This document shows positions 45,965 to 57,847 of a DNA stretch of 64,000 bases, piece by piece (position 1 is the first letter of the stretch; every line of letters starts with the position of its first letter). The stretch is from Allium sativum (Eukaryota; Streptophyta; Magnoliopsida; Asparagales; Amaryllidaceae): assembly GCA_030737875.1 (NCBI GenBank), contig CM060920.1, positions 481,770,861 through 481,834,860 on the forward strand. Direction: 5' to 3'. Both the position numbers and the translations under genes were made by a program. The notes under the pieces are model-generated. The model had not been told where the DNA came from. It ran no database searches and worked only from the letters and a program-made list of their open reading frames with translations.

Positions 45965-46279
45965 TGCGACGATCCCAAAACCCCGTACCACGGTGTTAAG
46001 GATAATCATTGGAATATAACACATTAATCATCATTAGCAGGGTACAGATAATAGCATAAACAAGAAAATAGAATAATTTACACAATATGACAGCGGAATC
46101 ATATCTATATCCACATCAGAGAGCACAGTGCAGGATACTACTTAGTGCATAATAATACATAATCAGTCAACATCGCCTGTGGCGGAATCATAATACATAA
46201 GAGTACATAAACTAAACATGAGTCTACATCGCCTGTGGCGGAATCATAATACATATACAGTAAATGGCGGAAAAGTCAC
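45965..46279 (-). repeat. Element C 5' LTR, terminal 315 bp, cut by E
   Basis: Matches 36815-37124 closely. The match stops at AAAAGTCAC, where the 3' LTR copy goes on with AATCATCTC and this copy changes to TGTGACGGCAAGG, the LTR end of E. GTCAC (46275-46279) is the candidate target duplication. Confidence 0.92.
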
Positions 46280-49200
46280 TGTGACGGCAAGGAATCTCGC
46301 TCGGTCCGAACCAGTCGCTAAACCGATCCAGACCGTTCGAAACGCCCTATCGTTTGAGAACAGGACAAAACAGAACGCATACAGAAGAACATTTCATTGT
46401 ATATTACAACAATGCATCAGAATACAAGAATATACAGAGTATAAATGAATATTACACAGAAATATCAGAGATTTAAATTACATTTAAATACATAGCAGCG
46501 GAAAATAATACAATAGACAACTAGAAGTAGATATACGGATACAAAGCTTTCCGGATATCGTTCCAGCTGTAAACCAGGATCCTGTGAATATAAATCTGCA
46601 AAACCAAAACTACTAGCTGCCCGTGTCAAAATAAGGGCACCCAGAGTTTAGGTTAAAACAATAAACTCCAGGTCAGTCATGGGACTGGTGTGAGAACTAA
46701 AACAGTTAATCTTTATTTTCAAAGTAAGGTAAATCAAGGGACCACGCCGTATAACACGGAACGGGTTTCCTCCCAAGAACACCAGTGCATAAAACAAACA
46801 GCGCGATGCTAAATAAAGAAAAATGAAGCTGTTATAAGACCCAGGTCCTATCACACAATGCAACGCAAGCCGGGGGATAGGGTTTTTACCTTATAACATC
46901 CAAAGAATGCTTGATACGTTTAAAACAAATCATTTGATACTATTATAAGTGCATAGTGTATAAAACAACTTCAAATCATAAGTATCAATCATAGGCGGCA
47001 TAAGCGCCCCATCCCACTATGTCGCCATATATAGGATTACAATTAAAACCGCAAATGTCACGTATTTGGAAATTGGATTTCCATCTATGAACCGAGGCAA
47101 AAGATAGTCCTCAACCGATTCGAGACTGCCTAGCCCGAGTCTCAGGATCAGAACGCATCGACCCTTGGATCGTCAGGGCCGGTCCACACGGAGTGGATTA
47201 AAAATGCCTGAGCACTACGTTTCGCCGCCCTTTGGGGCGTAAGCGAGCCAACGAATGACTCCATCGGACCCGGATCATCCGATCTAACCGAGGCGCCTCG
47301 CAACAGCAACAACCACATAAGTCAAACTCGTCAGGGCGTGTAAAACCACTGACGCCACTTCTAGCTAGGAGGAAACGCAGGCCCTCCCTGAGGTCCGTCT
47401 CCCGTTTTTGGTTCATACCTGGTGTGAAACACGCGAGGTAAACGTTACACAAAGCTACACCACAAAGGCCGTGCTTTGATCATCACCACAAGACTTTGCT
47501 TTTCAACAGAAGCCTTGATCATTTGCATCTTAGCATGCCACACAGGCAAACCATTCTATGCAACCGATATCAGTCACACAGAATGAAATCCGATGTCAGA
47601 CACACAGTCCATTTACAAGTCCGTTCTGGGTCTGAACGAAACCGGAGGCACCTAGTACCCCGCATATCCATCGATCTCCAAGTACGTCTGGACGATCACT
47701 AACTGTTTCCATCTTCTTGGGTGTACAGCCCAATCAAGATCATCAGTAATTACCCAAACGACGTGAAGACCTCCGGTCTTCGACCATCGTCTTCATCTTC
47801 GACTTATCGTCGTATCAGTTACTCAGAATGGGATAAACCCGGTCTTTCCGAATAACTCGCGTATATTTTAAATAAGTGTTACACAAACACAACATACGCC
47901 TCATTCCAATTCATTAGTCACTAACCGTAAATTAATCAAGAGAATAATTCCCTAAATATTAACCCCGAAGGCCGAAACCAACATCAGATCAATATTCAGA
48001 AAAACCATTCTGTTTGGCCAACCGACAGTTAGTTTCTAAATTTCACATTCATAGGGAAAGATTCCCATTAATTTTATCCAAGATAAATTCCTTGAATTTA
48101 TTCTTTAATCTATTTTTGAATATCAATTCAAACTAGTCGGGATTAACGAACCTTACCGAAGTAATCATTTGTTTTAATTTCCCAATCCCAACCTATTTAT
48201 CCCATGAAGTAAAACTGGTAATACTTCATATCTAACACCACAGTGTTATCGGTAATTTCAATTACCATTTCACGTTCAAATCTAATTAAAGATTTAACTA
48301 TCGCCTGGAGCAAAACTGGTGATACTCCATTTTCGATCATTTCAATCTAATTAAAGATTCATTAAAACTCCACTTAGTTTTAATCTTCGACTGGGTTAAA
48401 GAATCAGTGTCATTTAAAACACGGTTCACGATAAACCCAAAGTCACATTCATTAATTATCGGGTTAAAGAACAAGTGTTATTTAAAACACTGTTCACGAT
48501 AAACCCAAAAATCAATATCAATTCAATTCCAATTAAATATTATTTAATTGGTACACTTCATTAAATCTAAATAAAAAGATTTAATCATTTCTCAACTGGG
48601 TTCAAGAACAGTGTTAGTGAAGACACCATTCACGACAAACCCAAATCACATTCGATATTCAATACAAGGCTCTGAATAGAAAATATATCGGCTTATATTC
48701 AATATCGAATTCTACGACTAACAAATGTCGTATTGGAAATAGCGATATAAATATATATCTTTCAAATTTCCATAACAACACCTGTATAATCACGAATTCC
48801 AACATCGAAATATTCCGAAGACAATTTCGATTCAAATCCACTCCAATGCAATCATTGGAAATTTTGGTTATTTTCAAAACCCTTTTCAAATTCAATTTAT
48901 TTATTTAAAAATAAATAGAATTATAATTCTAGTTCAAAACTAGTTCATTTCGATAAAAATCTATTTTTATCCTTTCAAATATGGAGTTTTTCATCCCAAT
49001 TCTTTCTAAATCATTTCTTATGATTTTACACAAATTATTACTATTTTTAATAATTTTATCAAGGCCTGTACAGTCGATTTCCATCAACGGTCATCGAACT
49101 GCACTTACAGCGACCTTTTTCGAATTTGATTTGGACGTATCTCCAAATCCAACCGTTAGATTTCAAATTTCTAACCTTCATTAGAAAGCTCTTTTCGATA

Positions 49201-49556
49201 CGAACCCAACGGTTCCGGTTTTAGGAGAATCCGACGGTCGGATCTCCCGTAATGTCCGTTTGAAATAAATGGTCGAAATTCACGAACTGCCGCGGCGCGG
49301 CGCGTTCTATTCAGGCCATTATATTATATATATAATATATATAATATATTTTTCATCGATTTCTATTTAAAACGAATTATATAAATAGTTTTAAAATCGT
49401 TTCAAAAGCAATTTCAACTTTCTTTTCAATTCAAAGCAAAATTGAATTCTTCTTTATAAATTCGTTTCAAAATTCATTTCTATTCAATTCAAATTTCAAT
49501 TCAATTTGAATTCATTTCAATTCAATTTGACTTCATTTCAATTCGCTTTCAATTCA

Positions 49557-49830
49557 ATTTGAATTCATTTCATTTCGAAATCGTTTTCAATTCAATTCAT
49601 TTCGAAATCGTTTTCAATTCATTTCATTTCGAAATCGTTTTCAATTCATTTCATTTCGAAATCGTTTTCAATTCATTTCATTTCGAAATCGTTTTCAATT
49701 CATTTCATTTCGAAATCGTTTTCAATTCATTTCATTTTGAAATCGTTTTCAATTCAATTCATTTCGAAATCGTTTTCAATTCAATTCATTTTGAAATCGT
49801 TTTCAATTCAATTCATTTCGAAATCGTTTT
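49557..49830. repeat. 27 bp tandem repeat, E LTR copy 1
   Basis: Ten units of TTTCATTTCGAAATCG plus TTTTCAATTCA. Each unit is exactly nine codons, so a false frame repeating NSFHFEIVF appears. Confidence 0.92.
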
Positions 49831-50937
49831 AAAAATCGATATAAATATCGTTCACGTCAAAATGGCGTCAATCTAATCAACACGGCTTCATAAATTTCTA
49901 TTTTCAAATATTCTATTTCAAATATTTCTATTTCAAATATTTTTCATTTCAAATATTTCTTTTTCGAAACTGGAATGAGGCCCAATCAATTACCATATAC
50001 AGTTAATTATATGGATTTTCATACAACACATGTATAATAGCATTGAAAAATAATCAACCATCAACCAAAGTGCACTACACTGTATAAGCATCAAATATAG
50101 ATATCTAACGCTTATAACAGCCTGTCAATCAATCGATCGACATATTTAATCAATCAGGATGAGTGAACTTCAAATTTCATCCCAATACCCGTGTGGGGTT
50201 TCAAACAATCAAACACAGATTTTATTTGTGCAGTTGGGCGATGTGTGAAATTTATCGACCCAATCAATGTCCTTCAAATAGGTGTACATAAACAAACCGT
50301 CTGGTTTGTAAATGAATATTTATTTATTCACATTCACGTTAAAAATTATATTTTTAACGACAAAACATTTTATTCCAACATATGAACTTCTATTCAATTC
50401 ATTCTTTAAATAAAATGATATTTTTATTTTTCTAACATATTTTAGAAAATTTCGGCGGCATAACGGCACGATACTAGAAACGGGACAAGGCCTAGCCTTA
50501 TCCCCGGTCTAGTGAAGGCCCACGCCATTCACACATCAATCAAATCAATTCGTTATGCAAACCACAAAATTTGGAGTAAGAGTCTAACCTAGCCTGACTC
50601 CTTCGCCTTATAACGGCGCACGTCTAATCCTAACCAATTTATCGATTCGATTTTTCACACCACAAACCACATTCAAACCAATATCGCAATCAATCACCAA
50701 ACAGTCAAACAAACAAGTCCATGGTCTGTGGACGATTGTGTCGGGTGCTACTAAGCACCGTCTGCATCCTAGTATATATATATAACTAGAAAATAAATTT
50801 GAAAGGTGAGAAATTCTCACATATAGCTATCCTAGCTCCACGGCTCTTCATTTGCAGAAGTCTTCGTCGTTCTTGCCCCTTGTCACTTTCTTCGCCCGTA
50901 TTCACTACCTATGTAAAAATCACATTTTTACTTTGCT

Positions 50938-51510
50938 ATTCAATATATAAAAATCGAATTTTTATTTCGAAGTTCAATATATAAAAATCATATTTTTCTA
51001 TCAAAGTTCAATATATAAAAATTCTATTTTTCTATCGAAGTTCAATATATAAAATTCTATTTTTCTATCGAAGTTCAATATATAAAAATTCTATTTTTCT
51101 ATCGAAGTTCAATATATAAAAATTCTATTTTTCTATCGAAGTTCAATATATAAAAATTCTACTTTTCTATCGAAGTTCAATATATAAAAATTCTATTTTT
51201 CTATCGAAGTTCAATATATAAAAATTCTACTTTTCTATCGAAGTTCAATATATAAAAATTCTATTTTTCTATCGAAGTTCAATATATAAAAATTCTACTT
51301 TTCTATCGAAGTTCAATATATAAAAATCAAATTTTTAGTTCAAAGTTCAATATATAAAAATCGAATTTTTAGTTCAAAGTTCAATATATAAAAATCGAAT
51401 TTTTAGTTCAAAGTTCAATATATAAAAATCGAATTTTTAGTTCAAAGTTCAATATATTAAAATTAAATCTTTATTTCAAAGTTCAATATATAAAAATCGA
51501 ATTTTTATTT
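50938..51510. repeat. 34 bp tandem repeat, E LTR copy 1
   Basis: About 17 units, each starting GTTCAATATATAAAAAT. Two subtypes occur in blocks: left units end TCTATTTTTCTATCGAA, right units end CGAATTTTTAGTTCAAA. Confidence 0.92.
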
Positions 51511-51629
51511 CCACGCTATATGGATAAAAATGCTATTTTTATTTCGTTATTCTATATATAAAGATCTCGCCTTTTCAACTATAAAGATTTCATCTTTATA
51601 AAAATCAGCACTTTATTTCGACGAATAGA

Positions 51630-52035
51630 AAATAAAAATCAGTTTTTGCAATATATAAAAATCAGTTTTTGCAATATATAAAAATCAGTTTTAACAAAAT
51701 ATAAAAATCAGTTTTTGCAATATAAAAAAAACAGTTTTAACAAAATATAAAAATCAGTTTTTGCAATATATAAAAATCAGTTTTTGCAATATAAAAAAAA
51801 CAGTTTTAACAAAATATAAAAATCAGTATTTAAACTTAATATAAAATCAGTATTTAAACTTAATATAAAATCAGTATTTAAACTTAATATAAAATCAGTA
51901 TTTAAACTTATTAATAAAAACAGAAATAACATATTAATAAAATCAGTATTTAAACTTAATATAAAATCAGTATTTAAACTTAATATAAAATCAGTATTTA
52001 AACTTATTAATAAAAACAGAAATAACATAATAAAA
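51630..52035. repeat. 22 and 24 bp tandem repeats, E LTR copy 1
   Basis: A 22 bp family (AAAATCAGTTTTTGCAATAT) followed by a 24 bp family (AAAATCAGTATTTAAACTTA). Both begin AAAATCAGT, so one probably derives from the other. A second-order duplication of the block is visible at 51950-52020. Confidence 0.9.
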
Positions 52036-52068
52036 TAAAAAAAAGAAGAAGACAAAAAAAGGACTTAC

Positions 52069-52310
52069 AGAAGGGGGGGGTTTCGGGCGTCGCTCGTGAG
52101 GAGGAGCATCGGCGGGGGCATCGATCTGGGGAGGGAGGCGGCGGCGGCGAGTGGGAGTTTGGGCGGGTCTCGTTCTGACTGAAGGGGAGTAGAGAGGGTA
52201 GAGGAGGAGATCGAAGTGAGAGGGGCTACTGAGGTGGGCGGTGCGTTCCTCAGCGCGGTGGCGCGCTGAACGGAGGGGCGACGCTGCTCCTCCTTCTCTC
52301 TCTTTTTTTT
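52069..52310 (-). ncRNA. Candidate GC-rich leader exon of E, copy 1
   Basis: A GC-rich island (GGCGGCGGCGGCGAG, GCGGTGGCGCGCTG) in an AT-rich LTR. On the minus strand it ends CTTCT/GTAAGTCC at 52068, a splice-donor match at the place equivalent to 41005 in C. Inferred transcribed leader. Confidence 0.35.
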
Positions 52311-54163
52311 TTTATTTATTTCGATTTTGACAGAGTGAACGGGGGGGCCAGAGAGATAAAGGGAATTTTTTTATTTATTTATTATTTAATTATTAAAAAG
52401 TTGACTTTCACATACGACCTCAAAACGAGGTCCACCGCCTGCCGCCCATAGCGTTTCACCCCCGTTCCGAACACAATGGGATATGTACCGCAAGCTGAAT
52501 CGACCGTTTCGATCAGTTTCCCTTTAATTTACATTTAAATCACTATATTGAATTTTAAACGTACATTTCAAATTACCGGGGCCACATACGAATTCTAAAA
52601 ATGGCAGAAAAATATTTTCTAGCTTCGTAGTGACGATACGGTCCTAACAAAACTAGTTTCGTCGAATTCTGAGACCGTTTGCAAAATGGCCAATTTCCAG
52701 TCGATTAAATTCAACAGAAACTGGTCAAACGCGTTTTCCTTTGCCACGCTCACATATTGATTCGAAAAATTATGAAATTTGAAACCTAACAATAACTTGA
52801 CACTGCGGATCTAACAAAAGTGGTTTCGTCGAAATCCGAGGTCATCTGCAAAATATCCATTTTTAAGGGCCTGAATTCCATAGCGACTATTCAGAATTTT
52901 CAACTGGACATATCTTTTGATTCCCGATATGAAATCTTGATTTTTCGGATTCGTTGGAAAGATATTCACTATTAGATTCCATTATTTTTGGTTTCACTAA
53001 AATCCGGATTGTTTTGCACCCGGTACATTCAATTGAAGTTTGAAATCGAATTATCGAACTACCGCGCCATTTTCAATTCTATTTATAATTATATATAAAT
53101 ATTTATATTCTAACGACGACGCGTATAATATATACGTTCGAATTATATTCAAAATAAATTTCTCGCCGATATTATTTAAAATAATTCATTTTAAATAATC
53201 AAAACTCGCTATAATTGCCAAAATAAAAATTTTAAACTGGCCCAAATTTTCCGGGTTGTTACAATCTCCCCCACTTAAAACTTTTCGTCCCCGAAAAGGA
53301 ACAAAGTCGAAAGTGGTTTGATTAATCAGCTCTACGATCGATCAGGCTTCCATTCTCCAACTCTTTAGTTTCTGAGAATTTTCAAAATTTCAAAAATTTG
53401 GCTAACACCCTAAATTTTTGAAAAATTTCGCCATAACCTCCCCTGCACCGGGAGCATCGGGGAATTTCAAATAGCTTCCCCGGTCCTTCAGATCTCAAAA
53501 AGAAAAAGAAAAAGCCAAGCGGCTAGCCAATAGGCTCACAAAATCATCATCACCTAAACAAAACAGGAAATTATGTAGTAAACATGTACCTATTTGTCGG
53601 GCAAACAAATTTTATTCTCTGCTCTAGCCTCCTTGCTATGACCTGTTCAATGATATATATGTATATGCAAGCAAACGCAACCAATTTTCGATACAATTCA
53701 ATATTTGATCAAATTAGGCATAATGGTTCAAAATTTAGCCAACAACTAAATAAGCAACACAAACATCAATCAATTAGTGAATTTAACGTTCCAAATTGAT
53801 AATTTTGATATATATACAAAAATCGTGTTTTTGATGCCAATTCACAACAAAGTGTTCTAGCTATATAAGATTTGGTTCTCACACCAGCCTAATGGAAATA
53901 TATAGATATCACACTTTCGTTACTCGAAAATAAATGCTGGTGATGGTATACTTCATCATCAGGACCATGTCCGGGCGACTAGAGTGCGACTCTATATCTA
54001 TCCAATATATTAAAACTTCGAATACACGCGGATCAGACGTATACGCAAAATCTATATATACTGGATTGTCCACATCAATTTAAATAGATAATCAAATACG
54101 AATAATTGATTTAAATTTTCAAAACAAAAATTTGTTTTCATTTTCAAAAATATACTCTTCACA

Positions 54164-54238
54164 CTCGTTCTAGGATACTACTGATCCTATCTCTAACGAG
54201 TCATTCTAGTTGGACATTACTAATCCAATATCTGATGA
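54164..54238 (-). ncRNA. Tandem leader hairpins of E, copy 1
   Basis: Hairpin 1 (54164-54200): outer stem CTCGTT/AACGAG, inner stem TAGGAT/ATCCTA, loop ACTACTG, the same 1 and 5 nt internal-loop sides as in C and the same 37 nt length. Hairpin 2 (54201-54238): outer TCAT/ATGA, inner TTGGA/TCCAA, loop CATTACTAA. Confidence 0.65.
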
Positions 54239-54290
54239 ATTCTTTCGTAGGGTTCTAATGTGTCTTGTTCTCTGAGCTTTGTAAACCAAA

Positions 54291-54302
54291 GCTCTGATAC
54301 CA
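54291..54302 (-). other. Primer-binding site of E, copy 1
   Basis: GCTCTGATACCA on the plus strand, a perfect tRNA-Met site, two bases from LTR copy 2. Confidence 0.93.
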
Positions 54303-57300
54303 ACTGTGACGGCAAGGAATCTCGCTCGGTCCGAACCAGTCGCTAAACCGATCCAGACCGTTCGAAACGCCCTATCGTTTGAGAACAGGACAAAACAGAA
54401 CGCATACAGAAGAACATTTCATTGTATATTACAACAATGCATCAGAATACAAGAATATACAGAGTATAAATGAATATTACACAGAAATATCAGAGATTTA
54501 AATTACAGTTAAATACATAGCAGCGGAAAATAATACAATAGACAACTAGAAGTAGATATACGGATACAAAGCTTTCCGGATATCGTTCCAGCTGTAAACC
54601 AGGATCCTGTGAATATAAATCTGCAAAACCAAAACTACTAGCTGCCCGTGTCAAAATAAGGGCACCCAGAGTTTAGGTTAAAACAATAAACTCCAGGTCA
54701 GTCATGGGACTGGTGTGAGAACTAAAACAGTTAATCTTTATTTTCAAAGTAAGGTAAATCAAGGGACCACGCCGTATAACACGGAACGGGTTTCCTCCCA
54801 AGAACACCAGTGCATAAAACAAACAGCGCGATGCTAAATAAAGAAAAATGAAGCTGTTATAAGACCCAGGTCCTATCACACAATGCAACGCAAGCCGGGG
54901 GATAGGGTTTTTACCTTATAACAGCCAAAGAATGCTTGATACGTTTAAAACAAATCATTTGATACTATTATAAGTGCATAGTGTATAAAACAACTTCAAA
55001 TCATAAGTATCAATCATAGGCGGCATAAGCGCCCCATCCCACTATGTCGCCATATATAGGATTACAATTAAAACCGCAAATGTCACGTATTTGGAAATTG
55101 GATTTCCATCTATGAACCGAGGCAAAAGATAGTCCTCAACCGATTCGAGACTGCCTAGCCCGAGTCTCAGGATCAGAACGCATCGACCCTTGGATCGTCA
55201 GGGCCGGTCCACACGGAGTGGATTAAAAATGCCTGAGCACTACGTCTCGCCGCCCTTTGGGGCGTAAGTGAGCCAACGAATGACTCCATCGGACCCGGAT
55301 CGTCCGATCTAACCGAGGCGCCTCGCAACAGCAACAACCACATAAGTCAAACTCGTCAGGGCGTGTAAAACCACTGACGCCACTTCTAGCTAGGAGGAAA
55401 CGCAGGCCCTCCCTGAGGTCCGTCTCCCGTTTTTGGTTCATACCTGGTGTGAAACACGCGAGGTAAACGTTACACAAAGCTACGCCACAAAGGTCGTGCT
55501 TTGATCATCACCACAAGACTTTGCTTTTCAACAGAAGCCTTGATCATTTGCATCTTAGCATGCCACACAGGCAAACCATTCTATGCAACCGATATCAGTC
55601 ACACAGAATGAAATCCGATGTCAGACACACAGTCCATTTACAAGTCCGTTCTGGGTCTGAACGAAACCGGAGGCACCTAGTACCCCGCATATCCATCGAT
55701 CTCCAAGTACGTCTGGACGATCACTAACTGTTTCCATCTTCTTGGGTGTACAGCCCAATCAAGATCATCAGTAATTACCCAAACGACGTGAAGACCTCCG
55801 GTCTTCGACCATCGTCTTCATCTTCGACTTATCGTCGTATCAGTTACTCAGAATGGGATAAACCCGGTCTTTCCGAATAACTCGCGTATATTTTAAATAA
55901 GTGTTACACAAACACAACATACGCCTCATTCCAATTTATTAGTCACTAACCGTAAATTAATCAAGAGAATAATTCCCTAAATATTAACCCCGAAGGCCGA
56001 AACCAACATCAGATCAATATTCAGAAAAACCATTCTGTTTGGCCAACCGACAGTTAGTTTCTAAATTTCACATTCATAGGGAAAGATTCCCATTAATTTT
56101 ATCCAAGATAAATTCCTTGAATTTATTCTTTAATCTATTTTTGAATATCAATTCAAACTAGTCGGGATTAACGAACCTTACCGAAGTAATCATTTGTTTT
56201 AATTTCCCAATCCCAACCTATTTATCCCATGAAGTAAAACTGGTAATACTTCATATCTAACACCACAGTGTTATCGGTAATTTCAATTACCATTTCACGT
56301 TCAAATCTAATTAAAGATTTAACTATCGCCTGGAGCAAAACTGGTGATACTCCATTTTCGATCATTTCAATCTAATTAAAGATTCATTAAAACTCCACTT
56401 AGTTTTAATCTTCGACTGGGTTAAAGAATCAGTGTCATTTAAAACACGGTTCACGATAAACCCAAAGTCACATTCATTAATTATCGGGTTAAAGAACAAG
56501 TGTTATTTAAAACACTGTTCACGATAAACCCAAAAATCAATATCAATTCAATTCCAATTAAATATTATTTAATTGGTACACTTCATTAAATCTAAATAAA
56601 AAGATTTAATCATTTCTCAACTGGGTTCAAGAACAGTGTTAGTGAAGACACCATTCACGACAAACCCAAATCACATTCGATATTCAATACAAGGCTCTGA
56701 ATAGAAAATATATCGGCTTATATTCAATATCGAATTCTACGACTAACAAATGTCGTATTGGAAATAGCGATATAAATATATATCTTTCAAATTTCCATAA
56801 CAACACCTGTATAATCACGAATTCCAACATCGAAATATTCCGAAGACAATTTCGATTCAAATCCACTCCAATGCAATCATTGGAAATTTTGGTTATTTTC
56901 AAAACCCTTTTCAAATTCAATTTATTTATTTAAAAATAAATAGAATTATAATTCTAGTTCAAAACTAGTTCATTTCGATAAAAATCTATTTTTATCCTTT
57001 CAAATATGGAGTTTTTCATCCCAATTCTTTCTAAATCATTTCTTATGATTTTACACAAATTATTACTATTTTTAATAATTTTATCAAGGCCTGTACAGTC
57101 GATTTCCATCAACGGTCATCGATACAACGACCTTTTTCGAATTTGATTTGGACGTATCTCCAAATCCAACCGTTAGATTTCAAATTTCTAACCTTCATTA
57201 GAAAGCTCTTTTCGATACGAACCCAACGGTTCCGGTTTTAGGAGAATCCGACGGTCGGATCTCCCGTAATGTCCGTTTGAAATAAATGGTCGAAATTCAC

Positions 57301-57573
57301 GAACTGCCGCGGCGCGGCGCATTCTATTCAGGCCATTATATTATATATATAATATATATAATATATTTTTCGTCGATTTCTATTTAAAACGAATTATATA
57401 AATAGTTTTAAAATCGTTTCAAAAGCAATTTCAACTTTCTTTTCAATTCAAAGCAAAATTGAATTCTTCTTTATAAATTCGTTTCAAAATTCATTTCTAT
57501 TCAATTCAAATTTCAATTCAATTTGAATTCATTTCAATTCAATTTGAATTCATTTCAATTCGCTTTCAATTCA

Positions 57574-57847
57574 ATTTGAATTCATTTCATTTCGAAATCG
57601 TTTTCAATTCAATTCATTTCGAAATCGTTTTCAATTCATTTCATTTCGAAATCGTTTTCAATTCATTTCATTTCGAAATCGTTTTCAATTCATTTCATTT
57701 CGAAATCGTTTTCAATTCATTTCATTTCGAAATCGTTTTCAATTCATTTCATTTCGAAATCGTTTTCAATTCAATTCATTTCGAAATCGTTTTCAATTCA
57801 ATTCATTTCGAAATCGTTTTCAATTCAATTCATTTCGAAATCGTTTT
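57574..57847. repeat. 27 bp tandem repeat, E LTR copy 2
   Basis: Ten units, the same number as in copy 1, with a few base changes. Confidence 0.92.

Larger units (their letters stand above)
36815..46279 (-). mobile_element. Element C: long-LTR chromovirus with deleted pol
   Basis: Minus-strand Ty3 chromovirus inserted in the D 3' LTR. The 3' LTR is 36815-42189, internal region 42190-45964, and the 5' LTR starts at 45965 but is cut by element E at 46280. The primer site is a perfect match to tRNA-Met. Only 3775 bp of internal sequence remain because a deletion joins RNase H to late integrase. Left flank CATAT (36810-36814) is the candidate target duplication; the right copy is out of the window. 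Confidence 0.9.
46280..53263 (-). repeat. Element E LTR copy 1 (6984 bp)
   Basis: Plus-strand ends TGTGACGGCAAGG and CCGGGTTGTTACA. From left to right: blocks shared with the C LTR (46618-47780), a 27 bp array (49557-49830), a 34 bp array (50938-51510), 22/24 bp arrays (51630-52035), a GC-rich island (52069-52310) and U3-like sequence with GTTTCGTCGAA repeats (52640-53000). No gene recognised. Confidence 0.93.
53264..54304 (-). other. Element E internal region 1 (1041 bp, non-coding)
   Basis: Begins at the left with the polypurine tract (minus strand AAGTGGGGGAGAT, 53264-53276) and the CGGGGACGAAAAG signature. A 250 bp block shared with the C LTR follows (53395-53650), then unique AT-rich sequence, the leader hairpins (54164-54238) and the primer site. 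No gag or pol similarity. A 71-codon plus-strand frame at 53584 is not supported as a gene. Confidence 0.9.

Noticed and set aside
49559..49876. A 105-codon plus-strand frame repeating NSFHFEIVF
   Set aside because: It is a 27 bp tandem repeat; any unit length divisible by three gives an open frame. It lies in a non-coding LTR and is copied at 57576.
50938..51510. Regularly spaced direct repeats resembling a CRISPR array
   Set aside because: The units are contiguous, without unique spacers, AT-rich and inside a plant LTR.
51777..52055. Minus-strand frame repeating SLNTDFIL
   Set aside because: It is the translation of the 24 bp repeat in the E LTR.
52069..52310. GC-rich island as a CpG-type promoter or first exon of a captured host gene
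   Set aside because: No protein similarity or downstream exon is visible; a leader of the LTR transcript is simpler.
53584..53799. A small plus-strand frame starting MYLFVG with a signal-like hydrophobic stretch, partly conserved in C
   Set aside because: Conservation extends equally into non-coding flanks of the 250 bp block, and the frames diverge soon after about 20 residues.
54291..54302. tRNA-Met-like 12-mers at 7983, 32734, 45951, 54291 and 62315
   Set aside because: They are primer-binding sites next to LTRs; the rest of a tRNA is absent.
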